From positions 39,163 through 103,162 of the forward strand of contig JAOABP010000007.1 of NCBI GenBank assembly GCA_026418295.1: a DNA stretch of 64,000 bases, in the 5' to 3' direction. Under the pieces are notes generated by a model. The model was not told where the DNA came from and made no database searches. It was given only the letters and a program-made list of their open reading frames with translations. This document shows positions 32,900 to 41,029 of the stretch, in pieces. Within the stretch, counting starts at the first letter, position 1; the number at the start of each line of letters is the position of its first letter. The position numbers were made by a program, and so were the translations under genes. This DNA is from Caldifarciminota bacterium. Lineage in GTDB: Bacteria > Hydrothermota > Tepidihabitantia > Tepidihabitantales > Tepidihabitantaceae.

Positions 32900-33507
32900 G
32901 GATTCCGTTACCCAAGGTGCGGGAGCTGATTGAGGCGCTGCGTGCGGTATTCACCGGACCATTTACGACCAAATTCCCCAAGGTAGTTGATTCGGTTCAT
33001 CCGAACTTCAGGGGAATTTTGAAGTTTCGGGAAGATCGGTGTATCTGTTGCGGCGCCTGTTCAAAGGTATGTCCTACTGATGCCCGTGAGCTGATTCTGG
33101 ACCGGGAAAAAGGCGTTATGCGTAATGTGCACCATGCAGACCGTTGCATCTACTGTGCCCAGTGTGTCAAGGGCTGTCCGACCGAGGCGATCTATCACAC
33201 CCCGGAGTTTGATCTCTCCCGGACGGAGCGGGGTGGCTGGGATACTATGGTGGAAAAAGAACTTATTTACTGTGAGGCTTGTGGGGAGCCGTTTGCTACC
33301 CGCGAACAGCTGCTTCACATTGGCAGAAAGATTGGCGATCTGATTAACGCCAATCCCACTCTTCTGCTGGTGCATTACCAGCAACTGGGCTTGGCGGTTC
33401 CGGAGTCAGCACCGGCGGGTGCTCTGCCCTACCGTTCGGGAACGATGCGGATTCTCTGCCCGGACTGCCGGCGCAAGGTCTACATGACCGAGCAGTGGGG
33501 CTACTGA
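32896..33507 (+). CDS. NuoI/MbhN-like ferredoxin subunit with extra CxxC pairs
   Basis: This 203-aa protein has two [4Fe-4S] motifs (CICCGACSKVCPTDA about 46-60 and CIYCAQCVKGCPTEA about 80-94), as in NuoI/MbhN, to wire the small subunit to external electron donors. The C-terminal 90 residues add two CxxC pairs (YCEACG about 122-127 and LCPDC near 192) that could bind zinc or another cluster; related subunits of this type carry similar tails, so they are not unique. It is the last gene of the operon. Confidence 0.88.
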   Translation: MRIPLPKVRELIEALRAVFTGPFTTKFPKVVDSVHPNFRGILKFREDRCICCGACSKVCPTDARELILDREKGVMRNVHHADRCIYCAQCVKGCPTEAIYHTPEFDLSRTERGGWDTMVEKELIYCEACGEPFATREQLLHIGRKIGDLINANPTLLLVHYQQLGLAVPESAPAGALPYRSGTMRILCPDCRRKVYMTEQWGY

Positions 33508-33559
33508 ATATAGAGTTATTCACAATTGAGTCCGCTGCGCAATTTAAAGAAATAGCTGG

Positions 33560-34570
33560 TCAGATTGTTTTGACCGAGTGGCCAAGGGCGCCGACGAGGT
33601 CAATCGCCTTGACCGGACAGACAAGGACACACTGACCACAGCCGATGCACTTTTCCGGAATTACCCGGTGCTGTTTGCCCGGTTCGCCTTCGATTGCCTT
33701 GAACTGACAGACTTTGACACATTCACCACACCCGGTGCAGCGGGGGTTGATTGATGCCTTGGGCCGGCCTGGCGCTCGATCGATAAATGACTTTGTGGGG
33801 CATTTATGGGCACAGATACCGCAGTCAATACACTTTTGAAAGTCCATGACCGGCAGGTTGTTTTCCATTCTCAGGGCGCCAACCGGACAAACCCGGGTAC
33901 ACAGTCCGCAGGCAATACAGCCAACCGAGCAGACCTCCTTGACTGCCCGGCCCCGGTCATGTGAGACACAGGCCAGGTAAATCAGTTTGCGACGGGGAAT
34001 CAGGGTCAGCGTTCCTTTCGGGCATTCGGTAACGCACCTGCCGCAGCCGATGCATTTTCTTTCATCGATAATCGGCAGCCGGTTTTCTCCCATCCGGATT
34101 GCCTGGACCGGACAGACAGTGACGCAGTGTCCGAAGCCGACGCAGCCGTAGATACAGGCTTTGGGTCCGCCGAGCAGGAGTGCAGCCTGCCGGCAGTTCT
34201 GTGCACCTTTATACTGGAAGCGCAGGGGCGCCTCATTTTTGCCCCCGCGGCAGATGAGCACCGCAACTTTCGGTTCAGCTGCTGTTACCTCCTGCCCCAT
34301 GATTTCGCCGATTTTCCTGGCGACTTCAGGTCCGCCGACCGAACATGAGTTCAGTGGTGCCTTGCCTGCTGCAATCGCAGCGGCATAACCGTCACAGCCG
34401 GGATAGCCGCAGGCACCGCAGTTGGCACCGGGCAGCACCGAACGGATCCGGGCTTCCCGTTCGTCAACCTTGACCGCCAGTTTAATTGAGGCAATCAGTA
34501 GAATTACCCCCAGGATCAGACCCAGTCCGCCCAGGGTGACGAGTGATTTGATGATTAGTGACCAGTCCAT
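33560..34570 (-). CDS. rnfB: Rnf complex subunit B, multi-cluster form
   Basis: This 336-aa protein has an N-terminal membrane anchor followed by the RnfB domain CGACGYPGCDGYA (about 44-56). Six further Cys clusters of ferredoxin type fit the long RnfB of acetogens and Thermotoga rather than the short proteobacterial form. It receives electrons from ferredoxin. The ATG at 34570 starts at the usual RnfB N terminus, 4 nt after the rnfA stop; the frame stays open for 61 more codons inside rnfA but that part is not RnfB-like. Confidence 0.92.
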   Translation of the reverse strand: MDWSLIIKSLVTLGGLGLILGVILLIASIKLAVKVDEREARIRSVLPGANCGACGYPGCDGYAAAIAAGKAPLNSCSVGGPEVARKIGEIMGQEVTAAEPKVAVLICRGGKNEAPLRFQYKGAQNCRQAALLLGGPKACIYGCVGFGHCVTVCPVQAIRMGENRLPIIDERKCIGCGRCVTECPKGTLTLIPRRKLIYLACVSHDRGRAVKEVCSVGCIACGLCTRVCPVGALRMENNLPVMDFQKCIDCGICAHKCPTKSFIDRAPGRPKASINPRCTGCGECVKVCQFKAIEGEPGKQHRVIPEKCIGCGQCVLVCPVKAIDLVGALGHSVKTI

Positions 34571-34574
34571 AGAG

Positions 34575-35162
34575 TTATGAGATACCAAACAGGGCGGTAA
34601 AGCCCATAAATGCCAGCGAGACGAGCGCAGCACCGATGAAGGCGATCGGATATCCCTTGAATGCCGGGCTGATCGGTGCATCATCCAGCCGTTCGCGAAT
34701 GGCGGCGAAAAGGATGATTGCGAGGGCAAAGCCGGCTGCGGTGCCCAGGGCAAAGACCGTCGCCTGCAGTAGATTGAAGTTATAATTGATGTTGAAGAAG
34801 GTAACTGCCAGAATGGCGCAGTTGGTGGTAATCAGCGGCAGATAGATGCCCATTGCCGAGTAGAGGTTGCGGATATAGCGCTTGAGAAACATTTCTACGA
34901 ACTGAACCAGAGCGGCAATCACGAGGATGAAGACTGCAGTGCGCAGAAACACCAGTCCGAGCGGTAAAAGCATTGCATGGTACAGGACCCAGGAAACCCA
35001 GGAGGCAAGCAGCATTACAAACAGCACCGCCGCACTCATGCCGATGGAGGTGGAGACTGATGTTGAGACACCGAAGAACGGACACAGCCCGATGAAGCGC
35101 ATAAGAATGATGTTGTTGACCAGAAATGCCGCCAGAAAGATCTGTCCGGGGTTGAGTTTCAT
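34575..35162 (-). CDS. rnfA: Rnf complex subunit A
   Basis: This 195-aa protein has six helices with the signature NNIILMRFIGLCPFFGVS and the second-half mirror motif TTNCAILAVTFF, with the conserved Cys residues in both. RnfA/RnfE hold a [2Fe-2S] centre in the membrane. The start at 35162 lies 6 nt after GGGAGGT. Confidence 0.92.
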   Translation of the reverse strand: MKLNPGQIFLAAFLVNNIILMRFIGLCPFFGVSTSVSTSIGMSAAVLFVMLLASWVSWVLYHAMLLPLGLVFLRTAVFILVIAALVQFVEMFLKRYIRNLYSAMGIYLPLITTNCAILAVTFFNINYNFNLLQATVFALGTAAGFALAIILFAAIRERLDDAPISPAFKGYPIAFIGAALVSLAFMGFTALFGIS

Positions 35163-35166
35163 TGTT

Positions 35167-35775
35167 TTACCTCCCCCAGCCAAGTTTGTTGACCAGCGCC
35201 TTGAGCAGTCCGATCAGCAGAAAGGCGCCGGGCGGGAAGATGGCAAACAGCATTGGTGCGCTGCGATAGGCTGCGGGCAGGACCGGACTGCCGAAGAAGG
35301 TTCCGGCACCGAACAGTTCGCGCAGACTGCCCATTATGAAGAGTACCAATGTAAATCCGAGCGATTTGCCCAGGCCATCAAGGAAGGAGTCAAAAATGCC
35401 GTGGTGGTAGGCAAAGGCTTCTGCCCGGCCGAGGATGATACAGTTGACGACAATCAGCGGTACAAAGACGCCGAGCACCCGGTAAAGATCAGGCTGATAT
35501 GCCTGCATCACATAGTCAATGATGGTAACAAAGGTGGAGATGATAATGATGAAGATTGGAATCCGGACTGAATCTGGTACCAGTTTGCGGATGGCGGAGA
35601 TGGCGATGTTTGAACAGATTAGCACAAACGATGCGGCAGCCGCCATACCGAGAGCATCACGGGCGGTGACCGTAGTTGCGAGTGTCGGGCACAGGCCGAT
35701 CATGAGAATCAGGGTCGGGTTTTCCTTGATGATTCCTGAGGTAAGGTATGAGATTCGGGATGGTTTACTGTTCAC
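35167..35775 (-). CDS. rnfE: Rnf complex subunit E
   Basis: A 202-aa protein paralogous to RnfA with the signature KENPTLILMIGLCPTLATT and IVVNCIILGRAEAFA. It starts at GTG with GGAG nearby and overlaps rnfG by 11 nt. Confidence 0.92.
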   Translation of the reverse strand: MNSKPSRISYLTSGIIKENPTLILMIGLCPTLATTVTARDALGMAAAASFVLICSNIAISAIRKLVPDSVRIPIFIIIISTFVTIIDYVMQAYQPDLYRVLGVFVPLIVVNCIILGRAEAFAYHHGIFDSFLDGLGKSLGFTLVLFIMGSLRELFGAGTFFGSPVLPAAYRSAPMLFAIFPPGAFLLIGLLKALVNKLGWGR

Positions 35776-36334
35776 TGTCCGGCTCCTGTTGAAGGATCAG
35801 CATTTCGCGGTATTTTTCCAGCGTTTCCCTTACCCCATCGGTTACGGCACGGGAGGTGATGGTTGCACCAGTAATCGCCTGAATTGTGCCACCGTCTTTG
35901 GTCAGTCTGATTTCTGCGGCTGTTTTACCCCGGAACTGATCGCGGAATTCGGGTTCGGTTGCTTTCAGTCCGAGTCCGGGTGTTTCCTTCAGTCCTTCAG
36001 CGGCAGAGGCAACTTTGATCGCAACGATTCTGCCCTGCAGGTCGACACCTGCCGTAACCGGTACCGGTCCGCCATAGCCCTGCTTTGCGGTTTTAATGAT
36101 TGAGCCGATCCGGGTTTCGCCCTTGAATGCCAGCCACACGCTGGAATCCGGGGTCGCGGGTTCAAAACGGTCCGCTTCCGGCATGACTGTGCCAAATGCG
36201 GCTTTGAGTCCGGCAACATTCCGCTGATACTCGATCTGCGGTAGGGTCAAATTGTAAATTTGAGAAAGGGCAAAGGCGGAGATCAGGCAGGTGATAAAGA
36301 GCGAAAGTACCATCCAGGTCCGGCTGTCTTTCAT
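35765..36334 (-). CDS. rnfG: Rnf complex subunit G (covalent flavoprotein)
   Basis: A 189-aa protein with one N-terminal helix and a periplasmic FMN-binding domain. The flavinylation motif reads TGATIT near residue 156, where FMN is bound to Thr by a phosphoester in known RnfG. Flavin transfer by ApbE would be needed; apbE is not in the window. It overlaps rnfD by 4 nt. Confidence 0.92.
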   Translation of the reverse strand: MKDSRTWMVLSLFITCLISAFALSQIYNLTLPQIEYQRNVAGLKAAFGTVMPEADRFEPATPDSSVWLAFKGETRIGSIIKTAKQGYGGPVPVTAGVDLQGRIVAIKVASAAEGLKETPGLGLKATEPEFRDQFRGKTAAEIRLTKDGGTIQAITGATITSRAVTDGVRETLEKYREMLILQQEPDSEQ

Positions 36335-37383
36335 TTCTTTCTCCTGGTGCCGAATACCCGCGGCGGGGTGAGCCGGTCAATGAGGGGGGTGGCAACATTC
36401 ATCAACAGGATCGAGTAGCAGACTCCTTCGGGATAACCACCCCAGAGTCGGATGAGGACGGTCAGAATTCCGCAACCGATACCGAAAATTACTCTGCCTT
36501 TTGCAGTCAGGGGGGAGGTTACATAGTCGGTCGCCATATAAAATGCGCCCAGCATCAGACCACCGGAGAGGAGATGGAAAAGGGTATAGTTCACCAGTCC
36601 GGCTTTATGTCCGGGCAGAATGAGGACAAGTGCAGCCACCGTGAGCAGATATGAGAGCGGAATACGCCAGTCAATGACCCGGGTGATGATGAGTACCAGT
36701 CCACCAATCAGGAGGAGCAGGGCAGAAGTTTCTCCGATACAGCCACCAGTGTTTCCCCAGAAGAGACTTTTCAGAGTTGTCCAGGACTGAAGCTGTTCAT
36801 ACAGATTAGTCGGGTTGCAACCGGGCAGTACCAGTTTTGCCCCCTGTTTCAGCACATTAAGCGGAGTAGCGGTTGTGACCGCATCGGTGCAGATATTGAG
36901 TGCGCTTGCCGGCAGTCCGGAGATAACCCCGCCACGCGGGGCAAGCCAGCTGGTGGTCATCTGGGTGGGCCAGGAGGCAACGAGGAATGCCCTGCCGGCA
37001 AGTGCGGGGTTGATGAAATTGTGCCCAAGACCACCGAAAAACTGCTTGGCGACCAGCATGGCAAAGGCACTGCCTGCGACCGGCATCCACCAGGAAACAT
37101 TAGGCGGAAGGTTAAATCCGAGCAGAATGCCGGTCAGTACAGCACTCCCATCGAACAGAGTAATCTTTCTGCCGAAGAGCCGCTGACCCAGGGCATCAAA
37201 CAACAGTGCTGAAATGACACTCAGTAGAGTGATGATGAGTGCGCGCAGGCCGAAGAAGTAGATTGAACCGGCGAATGCGGGCAGAAGGGCGAAAACTACC
37301 GCCCACATCAATTTATTCACGGTGACCGGTGATGTAATATGAGGTGATGCGGTAACTTGCAGAGTTGGGCGGTTTTCACTCAT
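36331..37383 (-). CDS. rnfD: Rnf complex subunit D
   Basis: This 350-aa protein has about nine helices, NFINPALAGRAFL, and the flavinylation segment DAVTTATPL (usual form SGATPL), with Thr as the expected FMN site. RnfD is part of the ion-translocating core. It lies 3 nt after rnfC. Confidence 0.92.
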   Translation of the reverse strand: MSENRPTLQVTASPHITSPVTVNKLMWAVVFALLPAFAGSIYFFGLRALIITLLSVISALLFDALGQRLFGRKITLFDGSAVLTGILLGFNLPPNVSWWMPVAGSAFAMLVAKQFFGGLGHNFINPALAGRAFLVASWPTQMTTSWLAPRGGVISGLPASALNICTDAVTTATPLNVLKQGAKLVLPGCNPTNLYEQLQSWTTLKSLFWGNTGGCIGETSALLLLIGGLVLIITRVIDWRIPLSYLLTVAALVLILPGHKAGLVNYTLFHLLSGGLMLGAFYMATDYVTSPLTAKGRVIFGIGCGILTVLIRLWGGYPEGVCYSILLMNVATPLIDRLTPPRVFGTRRKK

Positions 37384-37386
37384 ATG

Positions 37387-38688
37387 CTACACCTTAAGCC
37401 GGGCAATCTCCGCCTTGCCGAATTTGAAAGTGTGCACGAGCCGGATCTTTGCCGGACAGACATAGGCACAGCAGCCGCATTCAATACAGTCCAGAAGGTG
37501 CTCGGATTTGGCAGTAGCATAACGTTTTGCCCGGATATGGTAATTGAGCCGGGTGGGCGAAAGTCCCATCGGGCATACCTGAATACAGCGGGCACAGCGG
37601 ATACAGTCCTGTTCCGGTAATTCCGGTACCCGGTTGAACACGAGTATACCGGATGTGCCTTTGAGCACAGGCAGTTCGTCACTGCTCAGCGCAATACCCA
37701 TCATCGGTCCGCCGTTGATGATTTTTTGGGGTTCACCGTTGTAACCACCACAGAAATCAATCAGGTTTTTCACCGGAGTGCCGATCCTGACCCACAGGTT
37801 TTTCGGCTCTCTGACTCCATTGCCGGTAACCGTGACTACCCGTTCATAAAGCGGACGGTGAAACCGGACTGCATTGCGCACCGCAAAGGCGGTGCCGACA
37901 TTCTGGACAATACAGCCGACATCAGCCGGCAGGCCGCCGGAGGGTACCTCCCGGTTGAGACATGCCTTGATTAACTGTTTCTCCGCTCCCTGAGGGTATT
38001 TCGTTTTCAGCTGGATGACCCGGAAATCCCTTCCTGCTACTGCTTCCTTGAGTGCCTGAATCGCATCCGGCTTGTTGTCCTCAACGGCGATGATCACATT
38101 GCTGACTTTAAGCGCCAACGCCAGATAGCCGGTGCCTTCAATAATTTCTTCAGTTTTTTCAAGCATCAGCCGGTGGTCGGCAGTGAGAAATGGTTCACAC
38201 TCACAGCCATTGATGATCAGGGTGTCAACCGGCTTATCCGGCGGTGGTGAAAGTTTGAAAAAAGTGGGAAAGGCGGCTCCTCCTAATCCGACAATACCGG
38301 CATTCTTCACTACCTCGATTATTTGCTGTGGTGTAAGTTCGGTCAGATTCTGCTCCTGAATTGAGGGATCAAGCGTGTCGTTGCCGTCAGATTCAATGAT
38401 TATCGTCGTTACGAGTCTGCCGGTGAGCGGATGGGGCAGTTCGGTGATTTCAACCACCGTGCCCGAGATCGGGGCATGGGTCGGAACTGAAACCTTTCCT
38501 CCAGGTTCACCAATCACTGAACCGGTAAATACTTTATCCCCCTTTTTCACCACCGGCTGGGAAGGGGCGCCGAGGTGCTGGGAAAGGGGAACAAGTACTC
38601 GCGAAGGGAGAGGCAGGGTCTCAATCGGCTTATGCTCCGTTGCCTCTTTGCCTTCCGGAGGATGAACGCCGCCACGGAATTTCAGCAT
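37387..38688 (-). CDS. rnfC: Rnf complex subunit C
   Basis: This 433-aa protein has an N-terminal FKGGVHPPE-like start, a NADH/FMN-binding Rossmann-type domain with GLGGAAFPT, a SLBB domain, and two C-terminal Cys clusters (CIRCARCIQVCP and CIECGCCAYVCP). It is the NAD(H)-reactive subunit. As first gene of rnfCDGEAB it sits 21 nt after the -10 box with no SD, so the leader should be only about 15 nt. Confidence 0.93.
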   Translation of the reverse strand: MLKFRGGVHPPEGKEATEHKPIETLPLPSRVLVPLSQHLGAPSQPVVKKGDKVFTGSVIGEPGGKVSVPTHAPISGTVVEITELPHPLTGRLVTTIIIESDGNDTLDPSIQEQNLTELTPQQIIEVVKNAGIVGLGGAAFPTFFKLSPPPDKPVDTLIINGCECEPFLTADHRLMLEKTEEIIEGTGYLALALKVSNVIIAVEDNKPDAIQALKEAVAGRDFRVIQLKTKYPQGAEKQLIKACLNREVPSGGLPADVGCIVQNVGTAFAVRNAVRFHRPLYERVVTVTGNGVREPKNLWVRIGTPVKNLIDFCGGYNGEPQKIINGGPMMGIALSSDELPVLKGTSGILVFNRVPELPEQDCIRCARCIQVCPMGLSPTRLNYHIRAKRYATAKSEHLLDCIECGCCAYVCPAKIRLVHTFKFGKAEIARLKV

Positions 38689-38709
38689 AGTTAAATTATT
38701 AAAGGTTAA

Positions 38710-38737
38710 ATTTTATTTTCAGCAAGTCCGATGTCAA
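38710..38737 (-). promoter_or_regulatory. Promoter of the rnf operon
   Basis: On the minus strand, TTGACA (38737-38732), a 16-nt spacer and TAAAAT (38715-38710). The predicted leader before rnfC is about 15 nt and lacks an SD. Confidence 0.72.
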
Positions 38738-39041
38738 GAAAAATGAGTGGTGGATAGAAGACTGAACTGCTCCGGGTAAAGCAATACCTTTGGGAAATGG
38801 GGTCGAAAGTTATCCTGTTGAAAAATAATATCTTAACTCTGGGGGGCTAGGGGTGGGCAGTATCCCCGACAGTGATCGTGATTGTGCGCTCCGGAGCTGA
38901 CCTGACTGTTCCGGAATCTGACGGGTGCAGAATCAGGATGGGAGTGCTGCGGACATCAATGGGGATGATTGTGCCGATGATCTTCTATGAGCTATCTGCC
39001 AGGTATTGTCGACACGCAACGGTTGTGATTCCCAGCCGGGT
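38738..39041. other. Intergenic region with no recognised gene
   Basis: About 300 bases between rnfC and the UPF0282 gene. A 72-codon open frame on the plus strand has no SD, no family resemblance and overlaps the end of the UPF0282 gene, so it is not called. No terminator with a T-run is visible for the UPF0282 transcript. Confidence 0.4.
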
Positions 39042-39929
39042 TTATTCACCAGTTTTAAGTCCATTCCGGTCTGAAACCGGAACTGGATAACGGGTATAAA
39101 GCCGGCGGCGGCCTGCCTCAAGAAGGAGCGGTTCTTTTTTCTCCCAGTGAGCAGCGGTGATTGTGCTGGTGCCGGTTGTTTTCTCGATCCGGTTCAGCCA
39201 TTCAGGCCCGGATGGGCTGCGCAGCAGGTGGTGGTCAATGATCAGTGTGCCGGTGTGGCGGGCGAGCCGGATGCCGTTTTCCAGGGCGCGACTGTTCATT
39301 TCTTCGGTTATTGTGTCCCTAAGATACACCGGCGGACCATCAACAAATACGATGTCCGGCTGCCAGCTGATAATGAGGTCGACCGCTGCGCTATCAAGAA
39401 GCTGGATATCAGAGGCATGGACAAAGGTTGTCTCGCCATCACTGACTCGGGTCATCATTACCGTGCCTCTGCCCATCTGACCATGGAGTACTGGTGGGGA
39501 AAATTCAAGTCCGGGTTCGGTATGCCCTTCTGCCATCATTACCAGGCTGCGCAGTTCAGAGATGAACTGCTCGTGCCGGTTTTGCATCAGCCGGGTGTTG
39601 CCGGCAGTGCTTTTGAGCCAGATACGGGTTCGTCCCAGCCCTTTTTTGAATTCGGAGAGCGGAATCTGAGATGGGTCAGGTTCAAGAAGCGGGGCATGGT
39701 CGCCGTGAAAATGGCTGATGACGATATCGGTAACTTCCGGGAGCAGACTGAGAATCTGGTGTCGTATCTCTTCTGCCCTTTTGAGTTCGAGCGGATGGGG
39801 CGGCAGGCTGAAACGGAGCGGTGCAAGGGCAACGCCGGGATCGATCAGAATCAGCCGGTTCCGGGTTTTTACCAGCGTGCACATACTGCGCACACCCAGT
39901 GACTCGGCGCCGATAATGATGATTTCCAT
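39042..39929 (-). CDS. UPF0282 metallo-beta-lactamase-fold hydrolase
   Basis: A 295-aa protein of the UPF0282 family (COG2248). It has the family start ESLGVRSMCTLV, DPGVALAPLRFSLPPHP, the metal-binding HFHGDHAP (about 80-87), a second part with FVHASDIQ, and DHHLLR near residue 236. Substrate unknown. Its start is 12 nt after a -10 box on the minus strand without an SD. It is divergent from the aminotransferase gene, with the two -35 boxes only 3 nt apart. Confidence 0.85.
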   Translation of the reverse strand: MEIIIIGAESLGVRSMCTLVKTRNRLILIDPGVALAPLRFSLPPHPLELKRAEEIRHQILSLLPEVTDIVISHFHGDHAPLLEPDPSQIPLSEFKKGLGRTRIWLKSTAGNTRLMQNRHEQFISELRSLVMMAEGHTEPGLEFSPPVLHGQMGRGTVMMTRVSDGETTFVHASDIQLLDSAAVDLIISWQPDIVFVDGPPVYLRDTITEEMNSRALENGIRLARHTGTLIIDHHLLRSPSGPEWLNRIEKTTGTSTITAAHWEKKEPLLLEAGRRRLYTRYPVPVSDRNGLKTGE

Positions 39930-39941
39930 CGTGGCAGTTTC

Positions 39942-39970
39942 AGATTATCCGGAACAGGGAAAAATTTCAA
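39942..39970 (-). promoter_or_regulatory. Promoter of the UPF0282 gene
   Basis: On the minus strand, TTGAAA (39970-39965), a 17-nt spacer and TAATCT (39947-39942), then 12 nt to the ATG. Confidence 0.55.
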
Positions 39971-39973
39971 TCG

Positions 39974-40001
39974 TTGACTTGAGGACGCTCGGGCATATCT
40001 T
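39974..40001 (+). promoter_or_regulatory. Promoter of the aminotransferase gene, leaderless type
   Basis: TTGACT (39974-39979), a 16-nt spacer and TATCTT (39996-40001). ATG at 40008 lies 6 nt downstream, where transcription should begin. An ATG at 40002 directly follows the -10 box and so probably lies outside the message. Confidence 0.65.
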
Positions 40002-40007
40002 ATGGTG

Positions 40008-40907
40008 ATGAGTCAAGTTCCAGATTACTGTTATATCCGTTCAGCTGAAGTGCCGGAAGGTGCCATTATGCCGAAACGGCAGGCACGGATTTCACCTGAT
40101 GACCGGGGTTTCTATTTTGCCGACGGTGTATACGAGGTGATGCGCACCTATGGAGGCAGAATTTTCCGGTTGAATGAACACCTGAAAAGGTTCAGAAACA
40201 GCCTGCGCGCGGTGCAGATTGAACTGCCGGATGTTGAGCACATCGGTGAAATCTGTGTCGAGCTGATGGAGCGTAACGGGTTTTCCGGCAGGGATGTCTT
40301 TTTCTATATTCAGGCGACGCGCGGGGTATGGCAGCGCAATCTGCTTTTTCCACCCCGGGAGGTGCTGCCGACGCTGTACATCTCTGTAACCGAAATCGTG
40401 CCGCCGGTCCGGGAGCGGGAGCAGGGAATCAGGGTGATTACAGTTGAGGATATCCGGTGGCAGCGGTGTGACATCAAGGCGATCGGGCTTTTGGCAAGTG
40501 TGCTGGCGCGCAATCAGGCGCAGGCGGCTGGTGCTGAGGAGGCAATTTTTGTCCGCAACGGTGTTCTTACTGAGGGCACCCATACCAATCTGTTTCTGGT
40601 GAAAAATGGCAGGGTTTTCACTCATCCGCTCAACCGGCACATTCTGCCCGGAGTTACCAGAACGGTGGTGCTGGAACTCTGTGCAAAGCTGGGGATTGAG
40701 GTTATTGAGACCGGGGTGCGGGAGGATGAGATTTCTGCCATGGATGAAATCTTTGTCACCAGCACCACCTGGGAAGTTGTTCCGGTGGTGATGGTCAACG
40801 GTCAACCGGTGGGCGCGGGTGTGCCGGGGGTGATTTGCCGCACTCTTCAGGCAGAATTCCGAAATTATGTGACAAGAGAAACTGGGTCCGGTGCACCGGA
40901 TAATTAA
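40008..40907 (+). CDS. dat: D-amino-acid aminotransferase-like class IV PLP enzyme
   Basis: This 299-aa protein is of fold-type IV. It has DRGFYFADGVYEVMRTYGG, the PLP-binding Lys157 in WQRCDIKAIGLL, TEGTHTNLF, and the phosphate-binding ITR-like GVTRTVV. The RCDIK and TEGT.TN context, and the overall pattern, fit D-alanine aminotransferase better than branched-chain aminotransferase (IlvE), though the two cannot be separated with certainty. It would interconvert D-amino acids and 2-oxo acids, for example to make D-Glu for cell wall. The start is set by the promoter geometry (leaderless). Confidence 0.82.
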   Translation: MSQVPDYCYIRSAEVPEGAIMPKRQARISPDDRGFYFADGVYEVMRTYGGRIFRLNEHLKRFRNSLRAVQIELPDVEHIGEICVELMERNGFSGRDVFFYIQATRGVWQRNLLFPPREVLPTLYISVTEIVPPVREREQGIRVITVEDIRWQRCDIKAIGLLASVLARNQAQAAGAEEAIFVRNGVLTEGTHTNLFLVKNGRVFTHPLNRHILPGVTRTVVLELCAKLGIEVIETGVREDEISAMDEIFVTSTTWEVVPVVMVNGQPVGAGVPGVICRTLQAEFRNYVTRETGSGAPDN

Positions 40908-40959
40908 GATTTTCTCCTTTCAGACGCGGCAGCGCCGGGAATCTGAGTTTATGTCAAGA

Positions 40960-40987
40960 TTGACAGGCAAATCAAGTTGAATATAAT
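40960..40987 (+). promoter_or_regulatory. Consensus promoter before the broken T9SS cargo gene
   Basis: TTGACA (40960-40965), a 16-nt spacer and TATAAT (40982-40987), all twelve positions consensus. A leader of about 36 nt ends in GAAAGGAGG. Confidence 0.82.
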
Positions 40988-41029
40988 TTAAATGCGGCAT
41001 GGTGCCTCCGTGTTAGAAAGGAGGAAGAG

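Noticed and set aside
34571..34753. A 61-codon N-terminal extension of RnfB
   Set aside because: It lies inside rnfA on the same strand, has no SD and does not resemble RnfB.
38872..39090. A 72-codon plus-strand frame between rnfC and the UPF0282 gene
   Set aside because: No SD, no family match, low-complexity Arg/Ser/Val content and overlap with the end of the opposing gene.
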